Positions 24,827 to 36,500 are shown, numbered from the stretch's first letter. The stretch is DNA of 64,000 nt from Linanthus parryae (GCA_023055425.1 JALGPY010000002.1:138379927-138443926); one strand, 5' to 3'. Program-made: numbers and translations. The notes: generated by a model from the letters alone, not told the origin.

Positions 24827-27205
24827 ATGTCTCAGGAGGATGATGTTAGCAACAGATCGCCTTCCACCGAAGCTGCCTCGGGAGAGGAGACCCGTCGTAC
24901 TCCTACGACCCCCGGTGAGGCACTAACGCTAGAATCCTTGGACGCCACCATCCAAGGTCAGGCGAAAGTCCTCAAAGCTCAATCTGCGCAACTAGAACGG
25001 ATCATGGCCGTTATGGGCACTCTTGCGCCAAACCCTTCACCAGCCACCGCCGTCTCTCTAGGAGGAGGAGCCCCTACCGCTCCAGGACTGGGAGTGTCAA
25101 CCACACCTCCCAACCCTAATTTGCAGACTCCACCGGCAACTACGCAACTACCCTCGATTCACGGGTCAACAGCCCAAATGTTGCCTCTTACTGCTCACAC
25201 TCCTCAGCCTCCGGCTTTGGTATCTAACCCGGCTCCGCAATATCCCTTGCCTCCTCCAACGGCAATCTGGGGTAATGCGAGCAGCCAATATGTCCCCAAT
25301 CCTTCGGCGGCATATGTGTCGCCTCCGCCTGCGGAAACCCCTCCTCCTGTTACCGAGGGAAGCATTCCAGAATGTATGACGTCTCTGCAGAAGCGCATGG
25401 ACACTATTCTGGCTCACCAATCATTCGCGGATACCATCATCCCGAAGCTAGACAACGATCCACCCATCCCGCGGGAGATCTATCTCATGCCTAACCCAGT
25501 GGGGTATAAGGCTCCTAAATGGGACAAGTTCGAGGATGTCAACGGAAACGCTCATGAGCATGTCATGCGTTTCATCGATGTCATGGGGCCATACGGAGCC
25601 GATCCCAAGCTGCTGATGCGAGAATTACCAAAATCATTGGGGAACGTAGCGTACAAGTGGTACAGAACGTTGGAGGCCGGATCCGTGAAGACTTGGGACG
25701 ACATGGTCCAGAAGTTCAATACCAAGTTCTTCCAGATGGAAGAAAAGGTGACAATGATCCACCTCTCGCGGATGTATCAGAAGCGCGAGGAGGACGGGAT
25801 AACCTTTATCAAGAAGTTCAGGGCGAAGTCCTTGGAATGCAAATATCCAATGCTCGAAAGTCGGCTCGTAGAGATATGCCTGCAGTGCATGCGAGATGAA
25901 TACAAAGGTATGCTCATCAACCGGCAAACACCTACATTTTCAAAGCTAATCGAATGCACGAAGAATATCGAGCCTATAGTGGAGAGACAGAAAAAGAAAA
26001 ACGCTCCGGAGCGATCTTCGAACGGTACTACCTACATGATCGGGAGGTTCAGTTACAAGAGGGGACGCGAAGCTGAGGTCAACACAGTTTCTCCCCAGAA
26101 ACAGGCGAAGATTGCGAACTTCGACTCACCACCTCTGCCATGTTCGGTGGAAGAAGCAAGCGACCTCTGCAGGCAGTGGCGCAAAGACGGTGTCTTGCCG
26201 CCGCTCGAGAAGGTACCCTCCAAGGAGATGGTGAGGGACCCGAAGTGGTGCGAGTACCACGGCAAAGTCATGCATCCCACAGCGGACTGTAAGAAGCTCA
26301 TGATTGTGTTTAGCCAAAAGATGAAGAACGGCGAGCTGATCGTCAGCGATCACAGGAAGGATGTGCGCAACAATCCACTTCCTGCCCATGCGGAGCAAGA
26401 CTCAAAAGGTAAAGAGGTCGCTATGATCTCGATTGTGGATCTGGAAGAATTCGCAGAGGATGGTTTACCCATCATAGCCGAAGTCCATGAGGATGAGGAC
26501 TACAGCGTAGACACGGAGGATGAACGTGCAGACCGGATGAAGGGGTCGCACGGGTTCAGCAGATTCTTCGACGAGATGAACTTCTCGGAGAAATGCCGGA
26601 CAGAAATGACGAAAGCAATCTTGAGGATAGCGGAGAACTACGAGGAGGATCTAGTAGTCTCCAACGGGAAAGTCATCAGGGCGTCTCGCTCTACAGAAAA
26701 GATTATGACCTTTTCTTCCAGCGATAAAAAGACAGATGCGAGCCACCAGAGGCCTCTGTACGTAACGGCCATCATCAATGGCGTCGAGTTCAAAAGAGCA
26801 TTCGTCGATGGAGGATCAGCGGTCAACGTCGTTTCGCTCCACACACTAAAGCTAGCCGGGATTCCCGAGCACAAGATTGTCAGGCGTCCATCCCCGCTGA
26901 TGGGATTTGGAAGCGACTCCAGAATGACGATAGGATGGATCCGCCTGGGCGTCCAGATCGGCAAAATCAAGTGCTCAGCGAAGTTCTATGTCATAGATGC
27001 GAACACCACGTATCACATGATCATAGGTCGAGCCTGGATTCATCGCTCCGACGCGGTTCCTTCAACATCTCACCAAGTCATGAAAGCTATCTGGAACGAC
27101 AGAATAGTCGAGATACCGGCTTCAACAAATCTGTTCAACCTGGATGAAGCACATCTCAGCGAGGCGGTGTGGTTCACCGAGATGGCGGACGAGCAAACAC
27201 CGTGA
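24827..27205 (+). CDS. gag: Gag and protease of element B
   Basis: Uninterrupted frame of 792 residues from ATG 24827 (MSQEDD); the frame is open further upstream to 24803 but only from a GTG, unlikely to start translation in a plant. The N-terminal coil (about residues 40-65) and a proline-rich linker (75-180) are followed by a retrotransposon Gag domain (roughly 215-375, including YGADPKLLMRELP and KTWDDMVQKFNTKFF). A variant zinc knuckle C-x2-H-x4-H-x4-C (WCEYHGKVMHPTADC) is encoded at 26245-26290. The C-terminal part is a retropepsin-like protease with FVDGGSAVNVVS (about 26800-26835; DGGS where many families have D-S/T-G) and a later IIGRAWIH block. It forms the particle and processes the polyprotein. 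The stop at 27203-27205 splits it from pol in the same frame; CGA to TGA is the simplest explanation. Confidence 0.9.
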   Translation: MSQEDDVSNRSPSTEAASGEETRRTPTTPGEALTLESLDATIQGQAKVLKAQSAQLERIMAVMGTLAPNPSPATAVSLGGGAPTAPGLGVSTTPPNPNLQTPPATTQLPSIHGSTAQMLPLTAHTPQPPALVSNPAPQYPLPPPTAIWGNASSQYVPNPSAAYVSPPPAETPPPVTEGSIPECMTSLQKRMDTILAHQSFADTIIPKLDNDPPIPREIYLMPNPVGYKAPKWDKFEDVNGNAHEHVMRFIDVMGPYGADPKLLMRELPKSLGNVAYKWYRTLEAGSVKTWDDMVQKFNTKFFQMEEKVTMIHLSRMYQKREEDGITFIKKFRAKSLECKYPMLESRLVEICLQCMRDEYKGMLINRQTPTFSKLIECTKNIEPIVERQKKKNAPERSSNGTTYMIGRFSYKRGREAEVNTVSPQKQAKIANFDSPPLPCSVEEASDLCRQWRKDGVLPPLEKVPSKEMVRDPKWCEYHGKVMHPTADCKKLMIVFSQKMKNGELIVSDHRKDVRNNPLPAHAEQDSKGKEVAMISIVDLEEFAEDGLPIIAEVHEDEDYSVDTEDERADRMKGSHGFSRFFDEMNFSEKCRTEMTKAILRIAENYEEDLVVSNGKVIRASRSTEKIMTFSSSDKKTDASHQRPLYVTAIINGVEFKRAFVDGGSAVNVVSLHTLKLAGIPEHKIVRRPSPLMGFGSDSRMTIGWIRLGVQIGKIKCSAKFYVIDANTTYHMIIGRAWIHRSDAVPSTSHQVMKAIWNDRIVEIPASTNLFNLDEAHLSEAVWFTEMADEQTP

Positions 27206-27849
27206 CCATTCAGCCCTACTCCTTTACCTCTATAGGAAGACATCAAGGATCAGTCACCTGCGGGAGTGATGGTGACAAGGGAGGATGCCAAGGAAAAGCC
27301 GCCCACGTGGGACGAGGCACCACGGATCGCCTACCAGCGAAAGAACGTTTACACTCTGAAGAGAATAGCAAAGCATGACCCCGAAGGCAAGGAGATAGAG
27401 AGCTTCTACGCCAATGGGAAGAAGTGCTATCGCATCTGATGGTGCGCGGGGATGTCCTCACACGGGCATGGGGATATCCCTGGGCAAATTAACCAAATCG
27501 AACAGGTTATGGTAACAGAGAAACCAATGCAGAGCACTCCAGACGAGAAGCTCAAGGAAGCACCCGAATGCATGGAAGACAAACCCAGACCGCAAAAGCA
27601 AGAGCTAAAGGAGGTATTCCTAAGCCCGAACGAAAAAAAGAAAAGGCCAGTCTTTCTAAGTGCGGACCTCACAGGCGAGGAGGAGAAAGGACTGCTACGG
27701 CTCCTAACTGAATACAAGGATGTGTTCGCGTGGGAGTATGATGAGATGCCACGTCTGGACACAAGTATCACTATGCACCGTTTAGACATCATCCCAGGGT
27801 CTAAGCCGGTAAAGCAGAGCACAAGAAGTTTCAGGCCGAAGCTTAACGT
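27206..27849 (+). pseudogene. Protease-RT linker of element B, broken
   Basis: Continues in gag's frame. After the stop at 27203 come TAG at 27233-27235 and TGA at 27437-27439, each one C-to-T change from a sense codon (CAG, CGA). Readable text includes EDIKDQSPAG, RKNVYTLKRIAKHD and, after the third stop, the run-up to RT with DVFAWEYDEMP and the conserved HRLDIIPGSKPVKQ. The frame is then lost at about 27850 (frame 2 to frame 1), consistent with a single missing G in GTG(G)AG. Confidence 0.8.
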
Positions 27850-30276
27850 GAGATCAAACAGGAAATTGTCAAACTCCTGGATGCCAAGTTCATAGAGCCA
27901 AATCATCATCCCACATGGCTGGCCAACATTGTGCCAGTGGTAAAGAAAAAGGGACAGCTTCGCATCTGCGTGGATTTCCGGGATCTCAATCGTTTCTGCC
28001 CAAAAGACGATTTTCCACTGCCCAACATTGATCTGCTTATTGATTCGACAGCGGGTCATCGCATGTTCAGTTTCATGGACGGCTTCAGCGGGTACAACCA
28101 GATCAAGATGGACCTCGAAGATGCGCGGAAAACTGCATTAATTACTCCCGTGGGGGTATTCAACTACACAGTGATGCCGTTCGGTCTCAAAAACGCGGGT
28201 GCAACTTATCAGCGGGCCATGATGGCCCTGTTCCACGACATGATGCACAAGGAAGTGGAATTTTATGTGGACGACCTTGTGGTTAAATCCAAGCAGGAAG
28301 CAGATCACCTCGCGGATTTGCGGAAAGTGTTCAATAGATGCAGACGCTTTCAACTGAAGATGAATCCCATGAAGTGCGCGTTCGGGGTAACATCAGGGAA
28401 GTTCTTGGGATGCGTAGTGCATCGCCAAGGAATCGAGCCCGACCCTGCGAAAGTATCAGCCATCGCGGGCATGACGCCGCCACATGACCAAAGTGCCTTG
28501 AAGACGTTTCTGGGAAAGCTATCGTATCTGCAAAGATTCATCTCACCGATTGCCGAAATCACCGGATGTTTTAGTGCCCTTCTCAAGAAAGATGCCGTAT
28601 ACAGCTGGACTCCGGAGCACGAAGCTGCGTTCGGAAGGCTGAAGGATCTGCTGACGTCTTCAAAAATAATGATCGCACCTCAATTGGGATCACCGCTTCT
28701 GCTGTATCTGACGTCAACAAGGAAGTCCATAGGAGCACTCTTGGCTCAGAAGTACGAGGGTCAAGAGAGGCCCATCTACTATATCTCGCGCATTGTTCAG
28801 CCTGCCGAATCAAGGTACACAGACATCGAACGTCATTGCCTTGCCCGGTTCTTCGTGATAGAGAAGTTGAGACACTACTTTGCGTCGCACAAAGTGGTAG
28901 TGGTCACCAAGAGTGATCCCATACGATATCTGCTGACTCACACCACCCCTGGGGGAAGATTGGCGAAATGGTACATGACCATCTCTCAATACGACATCAC
29001 ATGCGTGCGACCGCGAGCGATCAAGTCGCAGGCGGTAGAGGATCTGTTGGCACAGTTCCCCGACAACACCCACGAGCCCGTGATCGAAGAAGAATTCGAG
29101 GGGCCTGAGATATACGCAGTTGATGTACCCTATTGGACGCTCCATTTTGACGGTTCGTCGACGAGGAAATGCGGGGGCATTGGGATAGTCTTGACCAAGC
29201 CAGATGGGGATGTCATACAGATGTCCGCAAAGCTCGACTTCGCAGTCACCAACAACGAGGCAGAATATGAAGCCCTCATAGCGGGACTGCGTGCAGCAAA
29301 GGCCCTGGAAGTAAGCAACCTGACGGTCATGGGGGACTCCAAGCTGATTATCAAGCAGGCCTCGGGCGAATACGGCTTGAAGGAGATAAATATTCTGTCC
29401 TACCGGACTTTGGTACAAAAGCTGGTGCAGCAATTCTACGATGTGAGGTACGAGCACAAGCCCCGAGCAGACAATAGGCATGAAGATGCTTTGGCCACCT
29501 TGGGATCCAAGGTTAGTACATACAAATGTCCCGCAAGGATCTCGATCGAAGTGCGAACATTGTCGGCGTTGACAGAAGACGCGTGCGACGACGAACACAT
29601 GGATGATACGGACTGGAGAAAGGCAGTCTTACGAGTTATCGCAGAAGGCACAAGCAGTGAAAGCTGGGCACTCACAAAGGGGTATTGCATACATGACAAC
29701 ACTCTTTACTACAAGGGCCCTGGCGGAATACTCATGCGATGCGTCTCCGAGCAAGAGGGACAGCTGCTGTTAGAAAAGGTTCACCAACATGCTTGGGGAG
29801 AAAGCGAGGTGTCAATCTATCGGAAGGCTCAGAGATATGGCATTTATTGGCCAGACATGTCAAGAGCCGCGGCACTGATACAGGGAAATTGCGAGAGTTG
29901 CGCACTTATCAAAGATTCATTACTCATCGCTCTCACTGATGATGATGCGGATTGGAGGAAACCACTCTTTGATTTTCTCACCCAGGGCACCTTACCCGAA
30001 TCAAGAAAAGAAGCTGAGAAATTGAAGAGGAAAGCGTCTCGATACGTAGTACAAGAAAACCTGCTATGGCGAAGAGGCCATGAGGGCAACTTGCTGCGAT
30101 GTCTAGACAGCAGGGAAGCACAAGAGGTTATGGACCTTTCTCGTCAGGTGGAACACCAGGGAGGTGCGAAATTATGCAGGCAACTCCTCTCGGTTGTATA
30201 TTTGTGGCCCACCATGGAGGCCGATTGCCGCACCAGGTACGACGCTGCCAGGAGTGTCAATTCAAGGGTAATCTAG
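27850..30276 (+). pseudogene. pol: RT, dual RNase H and integrase zinc modules of element B
   Basis: One long frame beginning EIKQEIVKLL at 27850. RT (27850-28420) has LRICVDFRDLN, MPFGLKNAGATYQ and catalytic YVDD at 28264-28275. A first RNase H (about 28600-29080) lacks the usual leading aspartate (LLLYLTSTRKSIGALLAQ), so looks catalytically dead. A second RNase H (29140-29520) keeps the acidic set: FDGSS, NNEAEYEAL, MGDSKLI and ADNRHEDALA. Two consecutive integrase-type N-terminal modules follow: DTDWRKAVLRVIAEG...CESC and DADWRKPLFDFLTQG...CRT. Both have lost the second histidine of the usual H-H-C-C set. The frame leaves the true path near 30235 (frame 1 to 3), just before CQECQ of the second module; codons to 30276 are off-frame. 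Confidence 0.9.
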
Positions 30277-31175
30277 TGCACGCTCCCGCTGTCGATCTAC
30301 ATGCATTAGGAACGCCATGGCCATTTCACACATGGGCTCTAGACTTCATTGGTCCCATCCGACCAACTTCGCACGGGAATCATTTTATCCTCACCGCAAC
30401 TGAGCTGTTCACCAAATGGGTGGAGGCGATACCACTGAAGACGGCAAATGCGCTAGCAGTGGTGAATTTCATCCAAGAAAACATCATATGCAGGTTCGGA
30501 ATTCCCAACACCATCCTTTCAGATAATGGTACTCCTTTTGTTAATCGCCAGGTGGCTGCAAAGCTAGCAGAGTACAATATCAGACAAATATGTTCCACCC
30601 CTTACTACCCAAAAGGGAACGGGCAGGCTGAAGCGACCGACAAAACGCTGTTGAGGATCTTGAGCAAGATGGTCGCAGATGACCACAAGAAGTGGGTTGA
30701 TTCTCTAAGCATAGCCCTGTGGGCTTACCGGACTTCTCCAAGGACACCCACGGGGGTCTCACCATTCCTCCTATGCTATGGAGCTGAGGCCGTGGTACCT
30801 GCGGAAGTGAGAGTTAATTCGGCGAGATTGGCCTTCCACGCATTATACGACAATCAACGCGATCATGACTTAGTCTTGCTGGAGGAAAAGCGAGAACAAG
30901 CTAAAAGGACCAACAAGCGGTATCAAGAAAGGATCGCTCGTGCGTACAATAAGACGGTCAAGCGAAGAGATTTCGCATTTGGAGATTTGGTCCTGCGTGC
31001 ATCTGACCATTGCATGCGAGAGGCGGCTCGCCCAAAATTCGCAGCCAATTGGGAAGGACCTTTCGAAGTCACAGAAGTCTTTGACAGTGGCTACTGCAGC
31101 ATACGGAGGTTGCACGGAACGACCTCAACCCCAAGCTCAGTCAGCATGCGCTGGATTAAGAAGTACTATCCTTGA
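30237..31175 (+). pseudogene. Integrase of element B
   Basis: Continues pol in frame 3 after the frameshift, from the RRCQECQ end of the zinc module. The catalytic triad is intact: Asp codon 30342-30344 (LDFIGP), Asp 30522-30524 (SDNGTPF), Glu 30630-30632 (NGQAEA), spacing D-59-D-35-E, the DD35E pattern. AYRTSPRTPTGVSPF and a GPY/F-type end (KFAANWEGPFEV, then SMRWIKKYYP) follow. No chromodomain, as expected for Tat. Called pseudogene only because the upstream frameshift and stops disconnect it from gag-pol; the integrase frame itself is open to the stop at 31173. Confidence 0.9.
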
Positions 31176-31420
31176 CTTCTCTCATTTTATGCGCTTTATT
31201 ATAACGTTGCCTCATGTCTTGTATGGCTATGATTCACACAATCGTCTCTCCCATATGAGAGAATTGTAAGCTCATCTCTCCCATATGAGAGCACTATAAT
31301 AAAAGGATTCTCCCAAATGAGAACTTCATATTTCTAGCTGTTAATGTTGCTTCATTTAGTTTGTTATTAAAAATGGGCTATCCGCCACAACAGCAATCTA
31401 TGCGAACTACGATCTTAATT

Positions 31421-32345
31421 GATCCTCTAAGCCTATCTGTCACGGTAGCAGCCTATGCAAATGCGATCTTAATTGATCCTCTAAGCCTATCTGCTACGAT
31501 AGCAACCTATGCGAAATGCGATCTTAATTGATCCTCTAAGCCTATCTGTCACGGTAGCAGCCTATGCAAATGCGATCTTAATTGATCCTCTAAGCCTATC
31601 TGCTACGATAGCAACCTATGCGAAATGCGATCTTAATTGATCCTCTAAGCCTATCTGCTACGATAGCAACCTATGCGAAATGCGATCTTAATTGATCTTC
31701 TAAGCCTATCTGTCACGATAGCAGCCTATGCAAATGCGATCTTAATTGATCTTCTAAGCCTATCTGTCACGATAGCAGCCCATGCGAATGCGAGTTTAAT
31801 TGATCTTCTAAGCCTATCTGCCACGATAGCAGCTCATGCGAAAAATGATCTTGATTGATCTTCTAAGCCTATTTGCCACGATAGCAGCTCATGCGAAAAA
31901 TGATTGATCTTCCAAAGCCTATCTGCCACGATAGCAACATACGCGAACATGATCTTAAACGATCTTTCAAGCCTCTGTCGCGATGGCAACGTTATACAAA
32001 TGCGATTTGGAAATCGTTCTTAAGTCTATCTGTTGTAATAACAGCATTATACAAAATGATCCTAAGTGATCTACAAAGGTCTATCTGATGAGATGACACC
32101 TGCACTTGAATCTGAAAGAAAATCACAAGCCCATCTGCCAAGATGGCACAACTGCGAAAACACGATCTCGAACGATCTAAAAACAGTACAAGGTGTTCAT
32201 GTAGCACTCCAACGGCGAAATATGCCGATACGCATGCGAAATTGTATTTTGTTGTAACGAGACAAGATAATACAAAAGCCATTTATCATTATGAGTCAAA
32301 AAGACTTACAATTTATCTGTCTAGATAACAGCTTACAAGCGAAAA
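31421..32345 (+). repeat. Tandem hairpin array of element B
   Basis: Eleven units, mostly 54-55 bp (starts near 31421, 31475, 31530, 31584, 31639, 31694, 31748, 31802, 31857, 31906, 31961), then diverged copies to about 32345. Two unit types alternate at first: CTATCTGTCACGGTAG with CAGCCTATGCAAATGCG, and CTATCTGCTACGATAG with CAACCTATGCGAAATGCG. Later units keep the stem with different bases: CCATCTGCCAAGATGG near 32130 and TTATCTGTCTAGATAA near 32315. It lies between the integrase stop and the antisense gene. The frame 31673-31858 is an 18-residue repeat produced by the array, not a gene. Confidence 0.9.
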
Positions 32346-33552
32346 AGCTTAAATCAAGCTAACTACGCAGCCAACATGGCATACAATGCATTCAAAAAGT
32401 AACTTACAAGCGAGAAGTAACACATCGAGGGAATCCTAACTGAGAAAGGATGAACCCAACGGTCCTAACACCGGCTATGCAATACGCAGATCTGCGGCCA
32501 AAGATCTGTAGCAAGTAGCTTGCTTCTGCGAAGAGATCAACTCGCCATTCGCTACATCTCTAGCAGCAAGATCTGGGTGATTCTACGTCCAAAGATCTCA
32601 GGATCTGACGAGGCCCCTGTCTGATCAAGATATGTACCAGAGGAACCACCTGTTCCGACGTATGCAGTCGCGCAAAACAGGGGAAGCAGTCATTCCTCTG
32701 GTACTGGGTTCCTTGTCCTGATAGACAAGGGCATTGGCTAGCTTCCTGAGTTCAAGAACGAAGAGGCAAGAAATCCTCCTCCAGGGATGCTGGAGGAGAA
32801 TCCCGCCGTTCATTACGAGTCGTTAGCAAGGTCACTACGGCGCTGCACCTCAACGGGAGGCGGCCGGAAACATGACCTGCAAACATAATAGACGAAGAAA
32901 ATTCTTCGAACAAACATGAGGTATTATTTCCACCTTCTTTACGATGGTTATAAAGATCAATAAGCCTTATGAAGTGGATCTTGGAAGCTATTTCTATAGC
33001 ACAAAGCGCAAACTCAGGTTTCAGAACTTGGAATTGCCATGAATCAACGAAAAACAAGCGTTGAAGCCAGCAGTCGTAAGGACTCACGGCAAAGCACATT
33101 TTTGGGATGAAGGACCCAAATGGAAAAGACAGGGTTTATATAGACCTTGTGGAGACTCTTCAGTTGCCAAGATGAGTCAGCAGAATTCGAAAAGAGGGTA
33201 AGGTCAATCACTTATGCCTTGAAAAGCGGTAACGATCAATTACCCTGCTAAAGGCTACGACGATTCAGTTGCATATCCTAATTAATGACGGATAGTCATG
33301 ATTCGGATGGACTTCCCAAGGAAAGCGTGCTTATCTAATGAGCAATTAGCGCGAAAATCAAGGCAGAATATCAATTTCTGATGTCATGAATTGATATGCA
33401 CAAGAATATTCTAGCAAATCCCGGAAAGGGCAAAACGGGTACTTTGATTCTTTCGAAAAAAAAGGGGGGAGAAACCCTAGCAACATTACACTAATGTTTC
33501 GGCATTACATTAATGTTTCTGCTATTTCTTTGCTACTTTTCAAATTCAAAAG
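32346..33552. other. Non-coding part of element B downstream of the antisense gene
   Basis: No convincing gene. A minus-strand TATA-like motif (plus strand GGTTTATATAG, 33133-33143) resembles the one upstream of A's antisense gene. A minus frame of 115 codons (32752-33099) begins 34 bp beyond it but has no recognisable domain. The rest holds no clear structure. Confidence 0.5.
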
Positions 33553-36500
33553 TCAAAGCAAATTCTTGATCAAGGAGTCATGAGGGGTGAACTGACGGCT
33601 CAGATTCTCCACCTGCTCCACTTCCTGCTTCAATTGCTCGCACTTGGCATTCATCTCATGATAGAGCTTCAGAGCCTCTTCAACCTTTTGCTTTTGATGC
33701 TCTACCTTCTGCTTCTCAGCTGCGAGGTTTTGGTGGCCGAGTTTCAAAGTTACGGCTGCGCGAATCAGGGTAACTCTTTTCATAAGAAACTTGAAACCCA
33801 GCCTGCCTTGAACTTTGGCGAGAAGATATTGGCACATGCCAAAAAGCAATTCGGCACTCTGAGCAGAAATGGTGAGGCGTGGCCGCAGACAGCTGCTCCA
33901 AAATCCAAATGGCCTCGGTAAGAAACAGCCTCCTGTCAAAGGGCCCTATCTCCAGAGATCTCGCAAATGATTGGGGATAGGTAAGGCGCATCCGAACTAG
34001 CCAGTCCACATCGGCTTGCTTCAAACCTAAAGCAAGTTCAAAGCTAAGTTATGCTATCAAACGCGCAAATGAATAATGCGAGATGCAAACAGCAAACCAC
34101 GGCTTACCAGTTCCTTCAAGGATCTCACGAAGAGAGGGAATGCGTGTTGAAGACTGTCCTCGTTCCATGGCCCTTCTGTCAGCTGCGAGCTCTGACTCCT
34201 CATAGTTAGGAGGAAGAGTATAAGCCGCACCAGATGCGATTGCAGCCCCGACCTGCGAGCCCCAAAAGCTCCACGCAGGAAGTGGCGTCGCCGACTCAGT
34301 CATCGCTGGAGGCATAGTGACAGCCGAAGTTTCCTGGCGAGGGACACTTTCAGATGCGGTAGCATCAACAGCACTTGCTCTTACTTCCTCAGCGCCAGCA
34401 TGGGCATCTTCCTCCATTAGCACAGCGTCAGCCTCGGCATCATCAGAAAGTTCGATGACGTCCTCAAAGGGCTCTCCTGCATATCCAGCAGCTGCGACGG
34501 ATTTCTCGGTATGAGAACTCGGAATGGGAACATAGGACGCAGAAGGCTGACTCCTTTGCCCCAACATGGGTTCATCAGCATTGCCTTCGATACGAAACGC
34601 AATGGTATAAGGTAACTTGCATCATATGTTATTTTATTATCTTTGCTAAGCTAAGAGCAAGCACCTCCACGCGAAGGTGGTATTGCAGTGTCCTCGTTAT
34701 ACACTAAGGACGTGGAACCTTGCCCTACTAAGGTGTCCTCATTAAGAATGCCTTTAAGATGAGCGTGATCTGGGGCGTGAAACCAGTCATGATTCTGTTT
34801 TGAGTTGCTAAAACCTAGTTCATGCATATCGTTCAAGTGATTACCTGAGGGTTCACCGCATTTGCCTACTAGCCAACGGCGAATGTCAGCTTTTGACACA
34901 CCATGCTTTAATGCACCCGCAATAACATCTCGATAAGTTACTGCGAGATTAAAAATCTCACCTTTATTGCCGCCTGCGATTTCTTCAAAATCTGCTTGGG
35001 CTTGCTCCAAAGCTGCTGCATCCTCTTCTGGAGCCACGTCCTCCTCCTCAGCTTGAGGAGCCACCTCTTCGGGAAGCACATCTTCCTCATCAGTTGGATG
35101 CACTAAGTCGTCAACATGCTGCTCTTCCAGGCTCCGCTGCCTCACGCGCTCGAGCTCCTCCTCTTCTCGTTGCCTTCTCCTTTCAGCAGCTTCTGCGGTT
35201 GTCTTCCTGGACTCGGCGAGAACATCCTCGCTTATGGGTTCGTCAGAAATACCAGAATGAGCATCCCTCTTCTGCCTCTTGGCCAAAAGGCCACCGATGG
35301 TCTCATCATCATCATCATCATCTACGAAGAAATGATTAGTTCAAAATCAAGTTGCGAAAGAGTTACGATAATGAGGAAGGAAGCGCGATGGAAATACCTC
35401 CTGATTCTTCCTCACGTATCACATTTGCTCTTTCTCCTTCTTCATCTCCTTCTCTTTGCTCCTGCCTCTTCTCTTCTTCCTCCTGGTTGAATGGAACGAA
35501 GGTCTCTACTGCGAGCTCCTTCCGCGCTCTGATAGGCATGCGACCTTTACCTTTGTCCTTGGCAGAAAGGGACCTCACTGGAGGGGAAGTTGGAGCACTT
35601 CTAGGGGAAGAAATTGTAATTCCCTTTTGCCTTGGTCTCTTCGCTCTCGACGCAGCATTCGCTGGAGGAGACGGATTATCTCTGGGTGGAGACGAGGCCG
35701 GAGCATTGTCTATCAGCGAGTCAGCAAAAGCATTCATGACTGCGCGAATCCTGGTTTCGACCTCAGGATCCATCCTCGATGCCAGAAAGAACGACTGTCC
35801 TTGTCTTCTTGTGGTAACAATGGTGTTGACCAGCGACTTGGAGCGATCGCCAGATGCGAACCTCCGCACATGGCACTGCAGCAAGCAGTAAAGATGTCAA
35901 TAAGTGAAAATAAAGAAGCTCAGTGCATGCAAAAGAAGTTGCTTACCTTAGCAAAAGTCTCGCTATATCTGATGACATGCGAGTCGCCTTTCCTAACTGC
36001 GGCGATCTTTTCATCCAGAATGATGGTAGGGCACGAATGGTTCTCATGATCCAACAATGAGTAGCAACCATATTCAGACTCGTCCAGACTGCAGTTGGGA
36101 TGAAACGGAAAGGAGTTTCTTTTGATCAAAGGAGCTCTGCTTGGCTGAGGAGCTGACTGCGTCTCAAACCTGACGTGCTGGGCGATCCAGTATGCGAGCC
36201 AGTTTTTGGAATAACCACCCTCGCGGTTACCTGCAGGCTGCTCAAAGGGAAGATTGTTCATGAAGACTGTTTTGTACTCCTTTGTCAACAAACGCTTATA
36301 GCAGCCTCTGATAATAGACTGTGGCCAGATTGATGGTGCCACTGCATCAAAGCCGAACTGGGGAGAAACGCGAGTGGGGTCGACATCCACGGTAATCCTC
36401 TCATACCTCGGCGCGAGCTCACAAATATGCTCTGCGAGAGCAGGAAGGGAACCTCGCAGACACCAGCAGAAGAATTCGCGATAGCGCTCATGGAAATGTT

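Noticed and set aside
31673..31858. Open frame with an 18-residue repeat (LIDLLSLSVTIAAHAN type)
   Set aside because: Produced by the 54-bp hairpin repeat; no start context or continuation, and other units shift frame.
31421..32015. CRISPR-like regular repeats with 54-55 bp period
   Set aside because: The whole unit repeats, with no unique spacers, in plant retrotransposon DNA with no cas genes. It is a tandem hairpin array.
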